A DNA stretch of 64,000 nucleotides, from contig CAWBVW010000005.1 of the NCBI GenBank assembly GCA_963792365.1, positions 124,001-188,000 of the forward strand. Direction: 5' to 3'. The translations under genes were made by a program, and so were the position numbers. The notes under the pieces were generated by a model, which saw only the letters and a list, made by a program, of their open reading frames with translations, made no database searches and was not told the DNA's origin. This DNA comes from JAOUGY01 sp963792365. GTDB lineage: Bacteria; Actinomycetota; Acidimicrobiia; Spongiisociales; ZC4RG35. Shown piece after piece: positions 1-9,150 of the stretch; position 1 is the stretch's first letter; each line of letters opens with the position of its first letter.

Positions 1-159
1 ATCGAGGTCGAGCTGGCGCATGTCGTCGAGGTACGTCAGGTACTCGGTGACGAGGTCACCGAGGCTGACCGCGGTCACGTCGACCTGCTGTCGAGTGATC
101 AGCTGGAGAAGGAGATCGAGAGGACCCTCGAACACGGCTGTCTTGACGTGGTAGCTCAT
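1..159 (-). CDS. scpA: Segregation and condensation protein A, N-terminal part (cut by window edge)
   Basis: ScpA is the kleisin subunit that bridges SMC heads and ScpB in the bacterial condensin complex, acting in chromosome segregation. Only the first 53 residues are in the window. They begin MSYHVKTAVFEGPLDLLLQL, and the FEGPLDLLLQLI block is the diagnostic N-terminal kleisin motif. The ATG overlaps the stop of the upstream HD-domain gene by 4 bases (ATGA), indicating translational coupling. The rest of the gene, and probably scpB, lie beyond the left edge. Confidence 0.93.
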   Translation of the reverse strand, partial: MSYHVKTAVFEGPLDLLLQLITRQQVDVTAVSLGDLVTEYLTYLDDMRQLDLD

Positions 160-695
160 GATGTTCCGTCGTGCGAGCCGTCAGGGTATCCGGTCTTGGG
201 CCGGGTGTTCGGTAGCCGGGCTCGATCGGCGTCCATGAGCACCTGCCAGTCATGCTTAGCGAAACTCGCCGGCCGGTCCCCATGATGATGGCGCACGAAG
301 TCGATCACGAAGGCTTCGACGCCAAGCGTTTCCAGTTCCTCGGCTCCCAACGCTCCATGACGAGCGTACTGGGCGAATCGGCCGCGAAGCGGAAGGCGCA
401 ATCTGATGGCGACCGACGCGAAGACCCGGCCGATCGTCCCGAGCCGGGCGTGTCGCTTGCCGACGTCGTGGAGAATGGCCGCTCTGATGAGATCCGGGCG
501 ATCCGGCTGCTGCGCCGCCACATCGAGGCCACATTCCAACCCGTGGCGCTGATCGGCATCGGACTGGGTGGTGAAGATGTCGACCTCCCGATCTCGCAGC
601 CAAGAACCTAGTTGAGCACGCTCCGACGGCGACAGCGGTCGAGCCGTGAGCACATCGAAGAACCGGGCCGCAAGGTGGGACCAGTTGCCTGGCAT
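156..695 (-). CDS. HD-domain protein (predicted metal-dependent phosphohydrolase)
   Basis: A 179-aa protein starting MPGNWSHLAARFFDVL. It has the HD signature: a His (HGLECGLDV), then LHDVGK with the His-Asp pair, then a downstream His cluster (VRHHHGD). HD proteins hydrolyse phosphoester bonds, often in nucleotides, but the substrate here cannot be read from sequence. I chose the ATG at 695 because the upstream gene stops at 700. The in-frame extension to 797 would overlap that gene by about 100 bases and is Arg-rich, unlike a real N-terminus. It is coupled to scpA by an ATGA overlap. Confidence 0.8.
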   Translation of the reverse strand: MPGNWSHLAARFFDVLTARPLSPSERAQLGSWLRDREVDIFTTQSDADQRHGLECGLDVAAQQPDRPDLIRAAILHDVGKRHARLGTIGRVFASVAIRLRLPLRGRFAQYARHGALGAEELETLGVEAFVIDFVRHHHGDRPASFAKHDWQVLMDADRARLPNTRPKTGYPDGSHDGTS

Positions 696-699
696 CGGG

Positions 700-1044
700 T
701 CAGCGGCGAGCCTTGCAGTCGACGCAGTAGATCGATGCCGGGCGAGCCTCGAGCCGATCCGCCGGGATGTCCGAGCCACATGACGCACAGACCCCATAGG
801 TCCCGTGCTCGATGCGCTCGAGTGCGGTGTCGATCTCTTCTATCTGGCCCGCGAGCGACTCGGCAAGACCGAGACGTTCGGTCCGTTCTGCCGTCGCGGC
901 CCCGGCATCGGCGAATCCATCGCCGTAGTCGACGTCGCTGCGGAGATCACCGCTCTCGGTCGCGCCGAGCTCGTCGAGCTGGTGAACCAGTTTCGTGCGT
1001 TCCTCGTTGAGGGCTTCGCGTGCATGTGCGGTATCGATCGGCAT
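700..1044 (-). CDS. DksA/TraR-family zinc-finger protein
   Basis: A 114-aa protein with a long N-terminal helical region and a C-terminal four-cysteine zinc finger (Cys86, Cys89, Cys107, Cys110; CxxC-x17-CxxC) in the context YGVCASCG ... YCVDC. This is the DksA/TraR C4 finger. Family members bind the RNA polymerase secondary channel; an acidic coiled-coil tip is typical, and this protein has several acidic residues at 30-45. Whether it acts as a transcription factor or in another role is not shown. It lies between xerD (15 bases away) and the HD gene (4 bases away). Confidence 0.85.
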   Translation of the reverse strand: MPIDTAHAREALNEERTKLVHQLDELGATESGDLRSDVDYGDGFADAGAATAERTERLGLAESLAGQIEEIDTALERIEHGTYGVCASCGSDIPADRLEARPASIYCVDCKARR

Positions 1045-1059
1045 CTTTCCTCGCCAGCT

Positions 1060-1938
1060 TCATCGGCTCCGCGGGTGAGCCTGTACGAACACCTCCATGA
1101 GATGCTGTGGGCTGACCCGCGTGTAGACCTGGGTAGTGGTGACATTAGCGTGACCGAGCATTTCTTGAACCGATCGAAGATCGGCGCCCCCTTCGATCAT
1201 GTGGGTCGCGGCCGAATGCCGAAGCACATGCGGTGAAATCCGATCGGGATCGATGCCGCATCTGGTCGCTGCCTTCTTGACGATCAGGAAGGCGCCCTGG
1301 CGGCTCAGCCGCCCCCCGCGAAGATTGACGAACAACGCGTCATGCTGGCCACGCGCCACCTCCACGCGGTCCGGCAGCCAGCGCTCAACCGCGGCAACTG
1401 CACTGGATCCGAGCGGCACGAGGCGCTCCTTCGAACCCTTCCCGGTGAGCTGAACGATCCGATCCATGAGATCGACATGGGCGAAGTCAACACCGATCGC
1501 CTCCGACACCCTGGCGCCCGTGGCGTAGAGCATCTCCAACAGCGCAGAGTCACGACGACCTGCCACGGTCCCGACATCGGGACTCTCCACCAGCGCGACC
1601 GCCTCTTCGACGGAAAGCGCCTTGGGCAGGGCATCGGGAACCCTGGACAGGTCCACGAGCGTGGTGGGGTCGTCGACCCGATCGCCCTCGGCGACCTGGT
1701 ACCGGTGGAGACCTCTCACCACCGCCATCTTCCGGTTCACCGAAGACGGTGCGAGTCCGCGCTCCCGAAGATGCGAGACGAAGGCCGACACGAGTTCGGC
1801 GTCCGGCGCTTCGGGACCGACGAATTCGAGATACTGGTCGAGATCCCGCCGATAGGCCACCAGCGTGTTGCGGCTGAGGCCGCGCTCCACCCTCAAGGTG
1901 AGCAGGTAGTCGGCGGCGGATCGGGCCAGCGGAATCAT
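1060..1938 (-). CDS. xerD: Site-specific tyrosine recombinase XerD
   Basis: A 292-aa tyrosine recombinase. The N-terminal SAM-like DNA-binding domain begins MIPLARSAADYLLTLRVERG and is followed by the catalytic domain. The catalytic set is complete: Arg in TGARVSE, Lys in TGKGSKERLVP, HxxR in SPHVLRHSAATHM, His in LGHANVTTTQ and the Tyr nucleophile in QVYTRV. Length and motifs fit XerC/XerD, which resolve chromosome dimers at dif. Its position beside the pyrG-Nudix pair and close to scpA matches XerD (Rv1701 position in mycobacteria), so I call XerD rather than XerC. I chose the start 26 bases after the Nudix stop. Confidence 0.9.
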   Translation of the reverse strand: MIPLARSAADYLLTLRVERGLSRNTLVAYRRDLDQYLEFVGPEAPDAELVSAFVSHLRERGLAPSSVNRKMAVVRGLHRYQVAEGDRVDDPTTLVDLSRVPDALPKALSVEEAVALVESPDVGTVAGRRDSALLEMLYATGARVSEAIGVDFAHVDLMDRIVQLTGKGSKERLVPLGSSAVAAVERWLPDRVEVARGQHDALFVNLRGGRLSRQGAFLIVKKAATRCGIDPDRISPHVLRHSAATHMIEGGADLRSVQEMLGHANVTTTQVYTRVSPQHLMEVFVQAHPRSR

Positions 1939-1964
1939 GCTGTCAGGATCGCAGATCCGGCAGT

Positions 1965-2501
1965 TCAGGCCTGTGAGTGCCGGATCCATCCGAGCACGGC
2001 GAGCTGGGTCTTGGCGTCCGGGATTTCACCTCGGTCCACCATTGCCACGAGCTCTGCGAGCGGGATCGAGACGATCTCTGCGAAGCGCTCCTCGATCCCG
2101 TCTGGCGCCCGGGTCGCCTCTCCCACGCCTTCGGCCACGAAGAGGTGGATCCGCTCGTCGGTGTATCCGGGTGACGGCAGAAAGGAACCGAGGGGAATCA
2201 GCCGGCTTGGGGCCAAGCCCATCTCTTCGATCATCTCGCGCTCGGCGGCCTTCGCCGGCTCACCGTCCTCGGGGTCGATCTTGCCTGCCGGTATCTCGAA
2301 GATCTCCGATCCGACCGCAACCCGGTATTGGCGCAGCAACAGGCCGTTGCCGTCGACGATCGGCAAGACGGCAACACCACCGGGATGTCGGACGACGTCT
2401 CGATGCGCGGTCTCACCGTCGGGAGCCTTGACCACGACGTCGCACAGCTCCACGATGCGGCCGGTGCCGAGGACGGTGGACCCGAGGATCTCGAAGCTCA
2501 C
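1965..2501 (-). CDS. Nudix hydrolase, ADP-ribose pyrophosphatase-like
   Basis: A 178-aa protein with a Nudix box at PAGKIDPEDGEP...REMIEEMGL and a following SPGYTDERIHLF segment typical of ADP-ribose/nucleoside-diphosphate-sugar pyrophosphatases. It probably hydrolyses ADP-ribose to AMP and ribose 5-phosphate; the exact substrate is inference. I chose a GTG start at 2501, which overlaps the pyrG stop as GTGA, instead of the long in-frame extension that runs back into pyrG. The pyrG-Nudix-xerD order is conserved in actinobacteria. Confidence 0.87.
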   Translation of the reverse strand: MSFEILGSTVLGTGRIVELCDVVVKAPDGETAHRDVVRHPGGVAVLPIVDGNGLLLRQYRVAVGSEIFEIPAGKIDPEDGEPAKAAEREMIEEMGLAPSRLIPLGSFLPSPGYTDERIHLFVAEGVGEATRAPDGIEERFAEIVSIPLAELVAMVDRGEIPDAKTQLAVLGWIRHSQA

Positions 2502-4189
2502 GCCCGTTCGACTGCCGGGTCCGAAGCGGGTACGTCGAAGCCCGCCGACCTGCGCCGCTCCCCTGCGGCCACCGCAAGACCACGGAAGAGCGGATGTGGT
2601 CGATCCGGACGTGACTTGAATTCCGGATGGGCCTGCGTTGCCACGAAGTACGGATGATTTGGCAGCTCGATGAACTCGACGAGCGAATCGTCGGGAGCCA
2701 AGCCCGACAGCCGGAGACCGGCCGCCTCGAGGTCTTTCCGATATCGGTTGTTGACCTCCCAGCGGTGCCGGTGTCGCTCGTAGATGAGTTCCTCGTGATA
2801 GAGGGTGCGGACGAGCGATCCGGGTGCCAGCTTGGCCGGATAGAGGCCGAGTCGCATCGTCCCTCCCTTCTCCTCGACATCCGACTGGCTCGCCATCAAG
2901 TCGATCACGGGATGAACGGAAGTCGGGTCGAACTCTGTCGAGTTGGCACCCTCGAGCCCGACGACGTTGCGAGCGAACTCGATGACGGCACATTGAAGAC
3001 CGAGGCACAGACCGAGGAACGGGACGTCGTTCTCACGAGCGTATCTGATGGCTGCGATCTTTCCTTCGACTCCGCGAGGGCCGAAGCCGCCGGGAATCAC
3101 GATTCCATCGAGATCCTCCAGGTAGCTCGACGCCAGCATGCCGGTGAGCTCGTCGCTCGGCACCCAGCGGAGGTCGAGGTCGAGCCCGGCGGCGGCCGCC
3201 CCGTGGCGAAGCGCCTCGGCCACCGAGAGATACGCGTCCGGCAGATCTACGTACTTGCCGACGATGCCGATCGTGACCGGGTCCGAGGCAGTCTGCATCC
3301 GCTCGACCATCGCCTGCCAGTTCGACATGTCGGGCGGTCCGGTCGTGATTCCCAGCCGGTCGCAGACGACGGTGTCAAGACCGCCTTCTTGGAGGAGCAG
3401 TGGCACCTCGTAGATACTGGAGGCGTCGATGGCGTTGATGACTCCCTTGGTCGGTACGTCGCAGAAGAGGGAGATCTTTCGCCGCACGGCCTCGTCTATC
3501 GGCCGGTCCGAGCGCAATACGATCACATCCGGGTGAATTCCCTTCGACCGGAGCTCGGCGACCGAGTGCTGGGTGGGCTTCGTCTTGAGCTCCTCTGCGG
3601 ACCCGATGTACGGAACGAGCGTCACATGGAGGTACAGGGCGTTCTGGTGACCCACGTCGTTCCCGAACTGGCGGATCGCCTCCAGGAAGGGCAGGCTTTC
3701 GATGTCACCGACGGTGCCGCCGACCTCGGTGATCACGACATCGGCCTCGCTCTCCTCACCGACCTTGGCGATCCGCGCCTTGATCTCGTTGGTGATGTGC
3801 GGGATCACCTGAACCGTGTCGCCCAGATAGTCGCCTCGGCGCTCCTTCTTGATCACCGAGAGATAGACGGAGCCTGCGGTCACGTTGGACATCCTCCGCA
3901 GGTTGGTGCCCACAAAGCGCTCGTAGTGACCCAGGTCGAGGTCGGTTTCGCCCCCGTCGTCCGTCACGAAGACTTCCCCGTGCTGGAACGGATTCATCGT
4001 CCCCGGGTCGACGTTGATATACGGGTCGAGCTTCTGGATCACCACTTCGAGACCGCGGGCCTTCAACAGGCGACCAAGCGAAGCGGCAGTGATTCCTTTG
4101 CCGAGACTGGAGACAACGCCCCCGGTCACGAACACGTACTTGATGCTGGAGGGCCCAGTGGGGACATCGGGCAGTTGCGACCCCGACAT
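2498..4189 (-). CDS. pyrG: CTP synthase
   Basis: CTP synthase makes CTP from UTP, ATP and glutamine. The 563-aa protein has both domains. The N-terminal synthase domain begins KYVFVTGGVVSSLGKG (P-loop) and contains MNPFQHGEVFVTDDGGETD. The C-terminal class I glutamine amidotransferase domain has the catalytic Cys in FLGLCLGLQ and the His/Glu pair in QAHPEFKSRP. The start at ATG 4189 leaves about 12 residues before the conserved fold; the upstream in-frame Met would add an atypical tail. It is translationally coupled to the downstream Nudix gene. Confidence 0.97.
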   Translation of the reverse strand: MSGSQLPDVPTGPSSIKYVFVTGGVVSSLGKGITAASLGRLLKARGLEVVIQKLDPYINVDPGTMNPFQHGEVFVTDDGGETDLDLGHYERFVGTNLRRMSNVTAGSVYLSVIKKERRGDYLGDTVQVIPHITNEIKARIAKVGEESEADVVITEVGGTVGDIESLPFLEAIRQFGNDVGHQNALYLHVTLVPYIGSAEELKTKPTQHSVAELRSKGIHPDVIVLRSDRPIDEAVRRKISLFCDVPTKGVINAIDASSIYEVPLLLQEGGLDTVVCDRLGITTGPPDMSNWQAMVERMQTASDPVTIGIVGKYVDLPDAYLSVAEALRHGAAAAGLDLDLRWVPSDELTGMLASSYLEDLDGIVIPGGFGPRGVEGKIAAIRYARENDVPFLGLCLGLQCAVIEFARNVVGLEGANSTEFDPTSVHPVIDLMASQSDVEEKGGTMRLGLYPAKLAPGSLVRTLYHEELIYERHRHRWEVNNRYRKDLEAAGLRLSGLAPDDSLVEFIELPNHPYFVATQAHPEFKSRPDRPHPLFRGLAVAAGERRRSAGFDVPASDPAVERA

Positions 4190-4309
4190 CTGACCGGTGG
4201 AACCGTGGGTGAAGAGTGCGTCCGCCACGGGAGGCCACGCTAGCACCTCTGACTCCCCGAGCGTCGTTCCAGATCCTGGTCGACGCGGAGTGCTGGAACC
4301 GGCGTCGAC

Positions 4310-5914
4310 TCAGTTGATGCGCTTCCCGCCTTCCCAGAGCGTGTCTCTGAGAACGAACTTCTGGATCTTGCCGGTCGACGTCTTCGGAAGTGCATCCACG
4401 AACTCGACTTCGTCGGGTGCCTTGAACCGGGCAATGGAGCTGCGAACGTGTTCGATGATCTCTTCGGACGACGCTGTGGCACCGGGCTTGAGAGTCACGA
4501 ACGCCTTGGGACGTTCCCCCCACTTCTCGTGGGGCATCGAAACCACGGCACATTCCAGGACCGCTGGGTGGCTCACGATCGTCTGCTCGACCTCGATCGT
4601 CGAGATGTTCTCGCCACCCGAGATGATGATGTCCTTGGCGCGATCCCGAAGCTCGATGTACCCGTCGGGATGCCAGACACCGAGATCTCCTGAGTGGAAC
4701 CAGCCCCCCTCGAACGCCTTCACGGTGGCTGCCTCATCTGCGTAGTAGCCCGCCATCACGTTGTTGCCGCGCATGACGACCTCGCCCATCGTCGCTCCGT
4801 CCCTGGGAACGTCGTTCATCTCGTCGTCCACGACCCGAATGGGGTCTGCGCCGATGTAGGCGACACCCTGCCTTGCCTGGAGTCTCACCCGCACATCCTC
4901 GGGCTCTCCGGACCAGCCATCCTGAGGCTGGCAGACCGTGTACGGGCCGTACGTCTCTGTGAGGCCGTATACGTGGACGATCTCGGCGCCGAGAGCGTTC
5001 ATCTGGGCGATGATCGTGGGGGAAGGTGGCGCACCCGCAGTGGTGGCGACAAAGGGGCGTTCGAACGGCGCCGCGTCCGGATGGTTGACCATCGAGATCA
5101 TCACGGTCGGCGCCGCATTCAGATGTGTGACGCCTTCGTCGGCGATGAGTCTCCAGATCTCGCCGGGATCGACAGCCCGAAGACACACACTCGTGCCGCC
5201 GATCGCCGGCAGCGCCCAGGTGGTGCACCATCCGTTGCAGTGGAACATCGGCAGCGTCCAGAGGTAGACCGAGTCCGGCGAGTGCTTGCTGTGAAGCAGC
5301 TCGGCCAGTGCATTGAGGTGTGCGCCTCGGTGCGTGTACATGACGCCCTTGGGACGCCCGGTGGTGCCCGATGTGTAGTTGATCGAGATGGAGCGCTCTT
5401 CGTCGTCGACGCGAAACGGGAGTGGGTCATCCGAGCCGCGGCCGATGAGGTCGTCGTACCCGACGTGTCCTTCGACGGCGTCCGCCTCCGAGTGCGGATC
5501 GTGGAGCGTCACCACCTCCCGCAGATCAGCGCAGTTCCGGACATGACCGGCCACCGTGGGGTACAGGCCCGTGTCGACCACGAGAATCGACGCCCCGGAG
5601 TGCTGGAGGATGTATTCGATCTCCGGACCGGAGAGCCTGGTGTTGATGGCAACCAGAACGGCCTGGGCCAGAGGCACACCGAAATGGGCGATCAGCATCT
5701 CGGGGAGGTTCGGCATCAAATATGCCACACGATCTCCGGGCTCGACCCCCGACGCCTGGAGCGCCCGCGCCAGCCGAACGGCGGCCGCCTTCATCTCGCG
5801 GTAGCTGACCGACCGATCCCGATATCGGATGGCCGTCTTGTCAGGAAAGACGTCCGCCGACCGCTCGAGGAAGAGCAGCGGCGTGAGCTCGGTGATGGAA
5901 ACTCGATCTCTCAT
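4310..5914 (-). CDS. Acyl-CoA synthetase (AMP-forming, fatty-acid CoA ligase type)
   Basis: A 534-aa ANL-superfamily adenylating enzyme. Motifs seen: SINYTSGTTGRPKGVMYTHR (P-loop/A3), a central YGLTETYGP (A5), FHSGDLGVWHPDGYIELRDR (A7/A8) and the C-terminal catalytic Lys in PKTSTGKIQKF (A10). The family activates a carboxylic acid with ATP and transfers it to CoA. Substrate length cannot be read; similarity of architecture is to medium/long-chain or phenylacetate/cinnamate-type ligases. The ATGA overlap with the upstream enoyl-CoA hydratase gene suggests a shared fatty-acid or aromatic-acid degradation step. Confidence 0.88.
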   Translation of the reverse strand: MRDRVSITELTPLLFLERSADVFPDKTAIRYRDRSVSYREMKAAAVRLARALQASGVEPGDRVAYLMPNLPEMLIAHFGVPLAQAVLVAINTRLSGPEIEYILQHSGASILVVDTGLYPTVAGHVRNCADLREVVTLHDPHSEADAVEGHVGYDDLIGRGSDDPLPFRVDDEERSISINYTSGTTGRPKGVMYTHRGAHLNALAELLHSKHSPDSVYLWTLPMFHCNGWCTTWALPAIGGTSVCLRAVDPGEIWRLIADEGVTHLNAAPTVMISMVNHPDAAPFERPFVATTAGAPPSPTIIAQMNALGAEIVHVYGLTETYGPYTVCQPQDGWSGEPEDVRVRLQARQGVAYIGADPIRVVDDEMNDVPRDGATMGEVVMRGNNVMAGYYADEAATVKAFEGGWFHSGDLGVWHPDGYIELRDRAKDIIISGGENISTIEVEQTIVSHPAVLECAVVSMPHEKWGERPKAFVTLKPGATASSEEIIEHVRSSIARFKAPDEVEFVDALPKTSTGKIQKFVLRDTLWEGGKRIN

Positions 5915-6711
5915 GCCTCGGAGCGTAGATCTTCGTTGCGGGAGCGGCCTTCAGATGGCCATCTGGGCGGGCGTTTCTCGAGAAAGGCGCCGATGCCCTC
6001 CGTGGCCTCGGCAAGGCGCGCATTCGAAGCCATCACCGCCTTGGTGAGGTCGTACGCTCGGTGTTCGTCGAGCTCCACCTGGCTGTAGAAGGCCTCCTTG
6101 CCGATTCCGATCACCGTTGGGCTGAACCGCACGATCTGTGAGACGAGACGCTCGACCTCGGAATCGAGCTCGGCCGGCGCCACCACCCGATTGACCAGAC
6201 CCCAGTCTCGTGCAGTGGCGGCGTCGATCGGCTCACCCGTGAGCAGCATCTCCATCGCACGCTTTCTCCCCACCGCCCTGCTGATGGGAACCATCGGAGT
6301 GGAGCAAAACAACCCGATCTTGACTCCTGGAGTCGCAAACGTCGCCGATTCGGAAGCGACGACGAGGTCACACGCGGCCACGAGCTGACAACCCGCCGCC
6401 GTAGCCACCCCGTGCACCCGGGCAATCACCGGTTGCCGGACGCGATGGATCGTCTCCATCAGCACAGTGCATCGGTCGAACAGGGCGGCGTAGAACGTCG
6501 GATCACGCTGGACCATCTCTCCCAGATCGTGCCCGGCGGAGAACGCAGGCCCATCGGCGGCGACGACGATCACTTGGCTGTCGGCGGGGATCGCTTCGAG
6601 CGCTTCGATCAGCTCACCCATGAGAGCCATCGAGAGTGCATTCCGACGCTCGGGTCGAGCGAGGGTGATCGTGGACACCGGCCCGGCGTGTTGGGTGCGG
6701 ATGTGTTCCAT
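5911..6711 (-). CDS. Enoyl-CoA hydratase/isomerase family protein
   Basis: A 266-aa crotonase-fold protein. It starts with TITLARPERRNALSMALMGEL, has the first oxyanion-hole segment FSAGHDLGEM, and the second in RVHGVATAAGCQLVAACDLVVAS. A Glu in the usual active-site position is not obvious at that site, so the reaction (hydratase, isomerase or other crotonase chemistry) is uncertain. It would act on acyl-CoA thioesters in the cytoplasm. It overlaps the downstream acyl-CoA synthetase by ATGA, so the two are probably one operon. Confidence 0.86.
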   Translation of the reverse strand: MEHIRTQHAGPVSTITLARPERRNALSMALMGELIEALEAIPADSQVIVVAADGPAFSAGHDLGEMVQRDPTFYAALFDRCTVLMETIHRVRQPVIARVHGVATAAGCQLVAACDLVVASESATFATPGVKIGLFCSTPMVPISRAVGRKRAMEMLLTGEPIDAATARDWGLVNRVVAPAELDSEVERLVSQIVRFSPTVIGIGKEAFYSQVELDEHRAYDLTKAVMASNARLAEATEGIGAFLEKRPPRWPSEGRSRNEDLRSEA

Positions 6712-6749
6712 GCCCCGAGTATGGCCCGCTCAGTCGGGAGGTGTGGGGT

Positions 6750-8357
6750 TCAGGATGTTCGTCCCGCTCGAGCCAGGTCGACCAGCTCTTCGGCAGCTTC
6801 CCGCCCGCGTTCGGAGTCGGGCAAACCGGCCAGCATTCGGCTGAGCTCCTCGATCCTTCTATCTGCGTCCACCACCGCCACACTCGCCCCATTGTCGGTT
6901 CGCGTCACGACGTAGTGCAGATCTGCGAACGCCGCCACCTGCGGAAGGTGCGTCACGCACAGGACCTGTCGATGCTCGGCCAGCGCTGCGAGCTTGCGCC
7001 CGACCTCCAAGGCCGTGGCACCACCCACGCCGGCATCGATCTCGTCGAAGACGAGCGTCTCGGTGTCCCCGGCCCCCCCGGCGAGCCGCAATGCAAGGAC
7101 GAGACGACTCAATTCGCCGCCTGAGGCCACCTTGCCTATCTCACCCGGCTTGAGACGGCGGTCTGAGGCAAACCGCAGCTCGACGGAGTCCGTGCCGGAG
7201 GCCGACGGCTCGCCGGCTCCGACGACCGGGGCAACGATGGGGTCTTTGAACCCGAGTTCACGCAGGTGGTGTTCGGCGGTGACCGCCAAGGTCCCGGCCG
7301 CCCGCACCCGAGATTCCATCAAGGCGGCGCCCACCGTGTCCAGCCGGCCTCGTACCTCGTCGAGCTGTTCATCGAGAGTGTCGGCCCGGGTGAGCAGGTC
7401 GTCGAGGTCGTCGAGCCGCTCCTTGGCGGCTGCGGCGAAGGCATGGACATCGGCGAGTCGGGGCCCGTACTTTCGCCGGAGGTCGTTGAGGGCGCGGAGA
7501 CGCTCCTCGGAGGCCTGGAGGTCCCCTTCTTCGCTCTGCAGATCGTCGAGTGAGGCGCCGAGCCGAATGGCGATACCACCCATGCCGTCTTCCATGGCCT
7601 CGAGCTCGCCGAGCGCTGTCTGGAGGTCCGGATCGTAGGCGGCGGCCTTGCGGATCTCGGCGACCGAGGCTCCGAGATCGTCGCGCCCGCGATCGAGAGC
7701 TTCACTTGCGGCATTGACATGGAGGCGCAGCGTCTCGGCGTTTCGCAACCGCGACAGCCGGGTCTCGAGCTCGACGTCCGCGCCGGGTTCGAATCCCGCA
7801 CCCTCGATCTCCGAGATCTGATGATGGAGGAGATCTCGCTCACGCTCGAGGGAGGGTCGATCGCCGCCGATGGTCTTCTGGTCGGCGAGCAGACGACGGT
7901 ACTCCGCCCAGGCCGTGGCATAGTCTGCGAGGCACGCCTTTCCTCGAGGATCGAGTGTCTGATCGATTGCGGCCCTCACTTCGGAAGGCCGAGTGATCGC
8001 CAGTTGGTCGTGTTGGGCGACGATCTCGACCACGCCGGTGGTCGCAGCATCGAGGGCTGCGGCCGAGGCAACGGATCCGTCGAGATACGCACGGCTTCTG
8101 CCGGAAGCCGTGAGGCGCCTGCCGGCGGCCACTTCGCGGCCGTCTCCGGTCACGAATCGTCCCTCGACCGTGGCCTCGTCCGCGAACGGGCCGATCAGGT
8201 CGGATCGGGCGGAGGCACCCAGCAACAGGCGGAGCGCACCGAGGAGCAACGTCTTTCCCGTGCCGGTCTCCCCCGTGATGACGGTGAGTCCAGCGCCCGG
8301 CTCGAGGTGCGCCTCTTCGATGATGCCGAGATTGCGGACGATCAGCTCGTCGAGCAC
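6750..8357 (-). CDS. recN: DNA repair protein RecN
   Basis: RecN is an SMC-like ATPase in double-strand break repair. The 535-aa protein begins LDELIVRNLGIIEEAHLEPG, has Walker A GETGTGKT, a long central region with coiled-coil character (about 150-340), the ABC signature VASGGELSRLVLALRL, and Walker B LVFDEIDAGVGG. I chose a GTG start one base after the nadK stop, since the in-frame extension to 8441 lies inside nadK. It sits in the conserved tlyA-nadK-recN operon. No LexA box is visible immediately upstream because the operon is compact. Confidence 0.95.
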   Translation of the reverse strand: MLDELIVRNLGIIEEAHLEPGAGLTVITGETGTGKTLLLGALRLLLGASARSDLIGPFADEATVEGRFVTGDGREVAAGRRLTASGRSRAYLDGSVASAAALDAATTGVVEIVAQHDQLAITRPSEVRAAIDQTLDPRGKACLADYATAWAEYRRLLADQKTIGGDRPSLERERDLLHHQISEIEGAGFEPGADVELETRLSRLRNAETLRLHVNAASEALDRGRDDLGASVAEIRKAAAYDPDLQTALGELEAMEDGMGGIAIRLGASLDDLQSEEGDLQASEERLRALNDLRRKYGPRLADVHAFAAAAKERLDDLDDLLTRADTLDEQLDEVRGRLDTVGAALMESRVRAAGTLAVTAEHHLRELGFKDPIVAPVVGAGEPSASGTDSVELRFASDRRLKPGEIGKVASGGELSRLVLALRLAGGAGDTETLVFDEIDAGVGGATALEVGRKLAALAEHRQVLCVTHLPQVAAFADLHYVVTRTDNGASVAVVDADRRIEELSRMLAGLPDSERGREAAEELVDLARAGRTS

Positions 8358-8358
8358 C

Positions 8359-9150
8359 TCACTCCAATCCGAACTTCCGGGTGACCCGAGCAGGAAATCC
8401 CTCGACGTCATAGCGGACGAAGCCGATCGAACGCTCACCACGGGTGACGGTCACGGTTTCTCCTTCGTGCGCTTCTCCGATCTCGAAACCGTCCACGCTG
8501 ATGCGGACCGAGCGATCGCCCGCCACACGGATGATGATCGTGACATCGGGCGGTAGCACCAGGGTCCGGTTGAAGAGCGAATGCGGCGCAACGGGCGTGA
8601 ACAGCAGCGTGTCGAGTGCAGGATCGACGAGCGGTCCACCAGCCGAGAAGGCATAGGCGGTGGACCCGGTCGACGTGGCGAGCACGACGCCGTCTGCACG
8701 ATGGGTCAGAAAGTCTTCGCCGTTCACCTGAACGTCGAGCACGACCAGCCTCTGGGACTCGATCTTCTCGACCACCACGTCGTTCAATCCCACCGCCTCC
8801 GCACCATTCTCGAGTCGCGCCTTGAGTGTCGAACGTTGCTCCACCCGGTACTCGCCTGCCACCAATCGATCGAGAGCCGTCTCGAGCTCGTCGGGCTCGG
8901 CTTCGGCGAGGAACCCGATGGTTCCCATGTTGAACCCGAGGACGGGAACGTCGATTCGAAAGGCCGTCCTTGCGGCATCCAAGACGGTGCCGTCACCACC
9001 CACGGCGACGACGAGGTCTATGTCGGCGGCGTCATCTCCTGGCCCCAGCATCCGGCATCCGAGGCCTCGATCGGCGGCGGCAGCGGTCAGTTGATCTGCG
9101 AATGCCGCAGCGGCGCTCCTCCCATGATTGACGACGAGACCGAGTTTCAT
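8359..9150 (-). CDS. nadK: NAD kinase
   Basis: NAD kinase phosphorylates NAD to NADP. The 263-aa protein has the catalytic GGDGT motif (VAVGGDGTVLDAA), the NAD-binding LGFNMGTIGFLAE segment and the TSTGSTAYAFSAGGPLVDP motif. The ATG overlaps the tlyA stop as ATGA, so the start at 9150 is well supported over the upstream in-frame Met. Confidence 0.96.
   Translation of the reverse strand: MKLGLVVNHGRSAAAAFADQLTAAAADRGLGCRMLGPGDDAADIDLVVAVGGDGTVLDAARTAFRIDVPVLGFNMGTIGFLAEAEPDELETALDRLVAGEYRVEQRSTLKARLENGAEAVGLNDVVVEKIESQRLVVLDVQVNGEDFLTHRADGVVLATSTGSTAYAFSAGGPLVDPALDTLLFTPVAPHSLFNRTLVLPPDVTIIIRVAGDRSVRISVDGFEIGEAHEGETVTVTRGERSIGFVRYDVEGFPARVTRKFGLE

Noticed and set aside
2627..4243. 538-aa plus-strand ORF across pyrG
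   Set aside because: Antisense shadow of pyrG, whose protein is unmistakable; no family pattern in the plus-strand translation.
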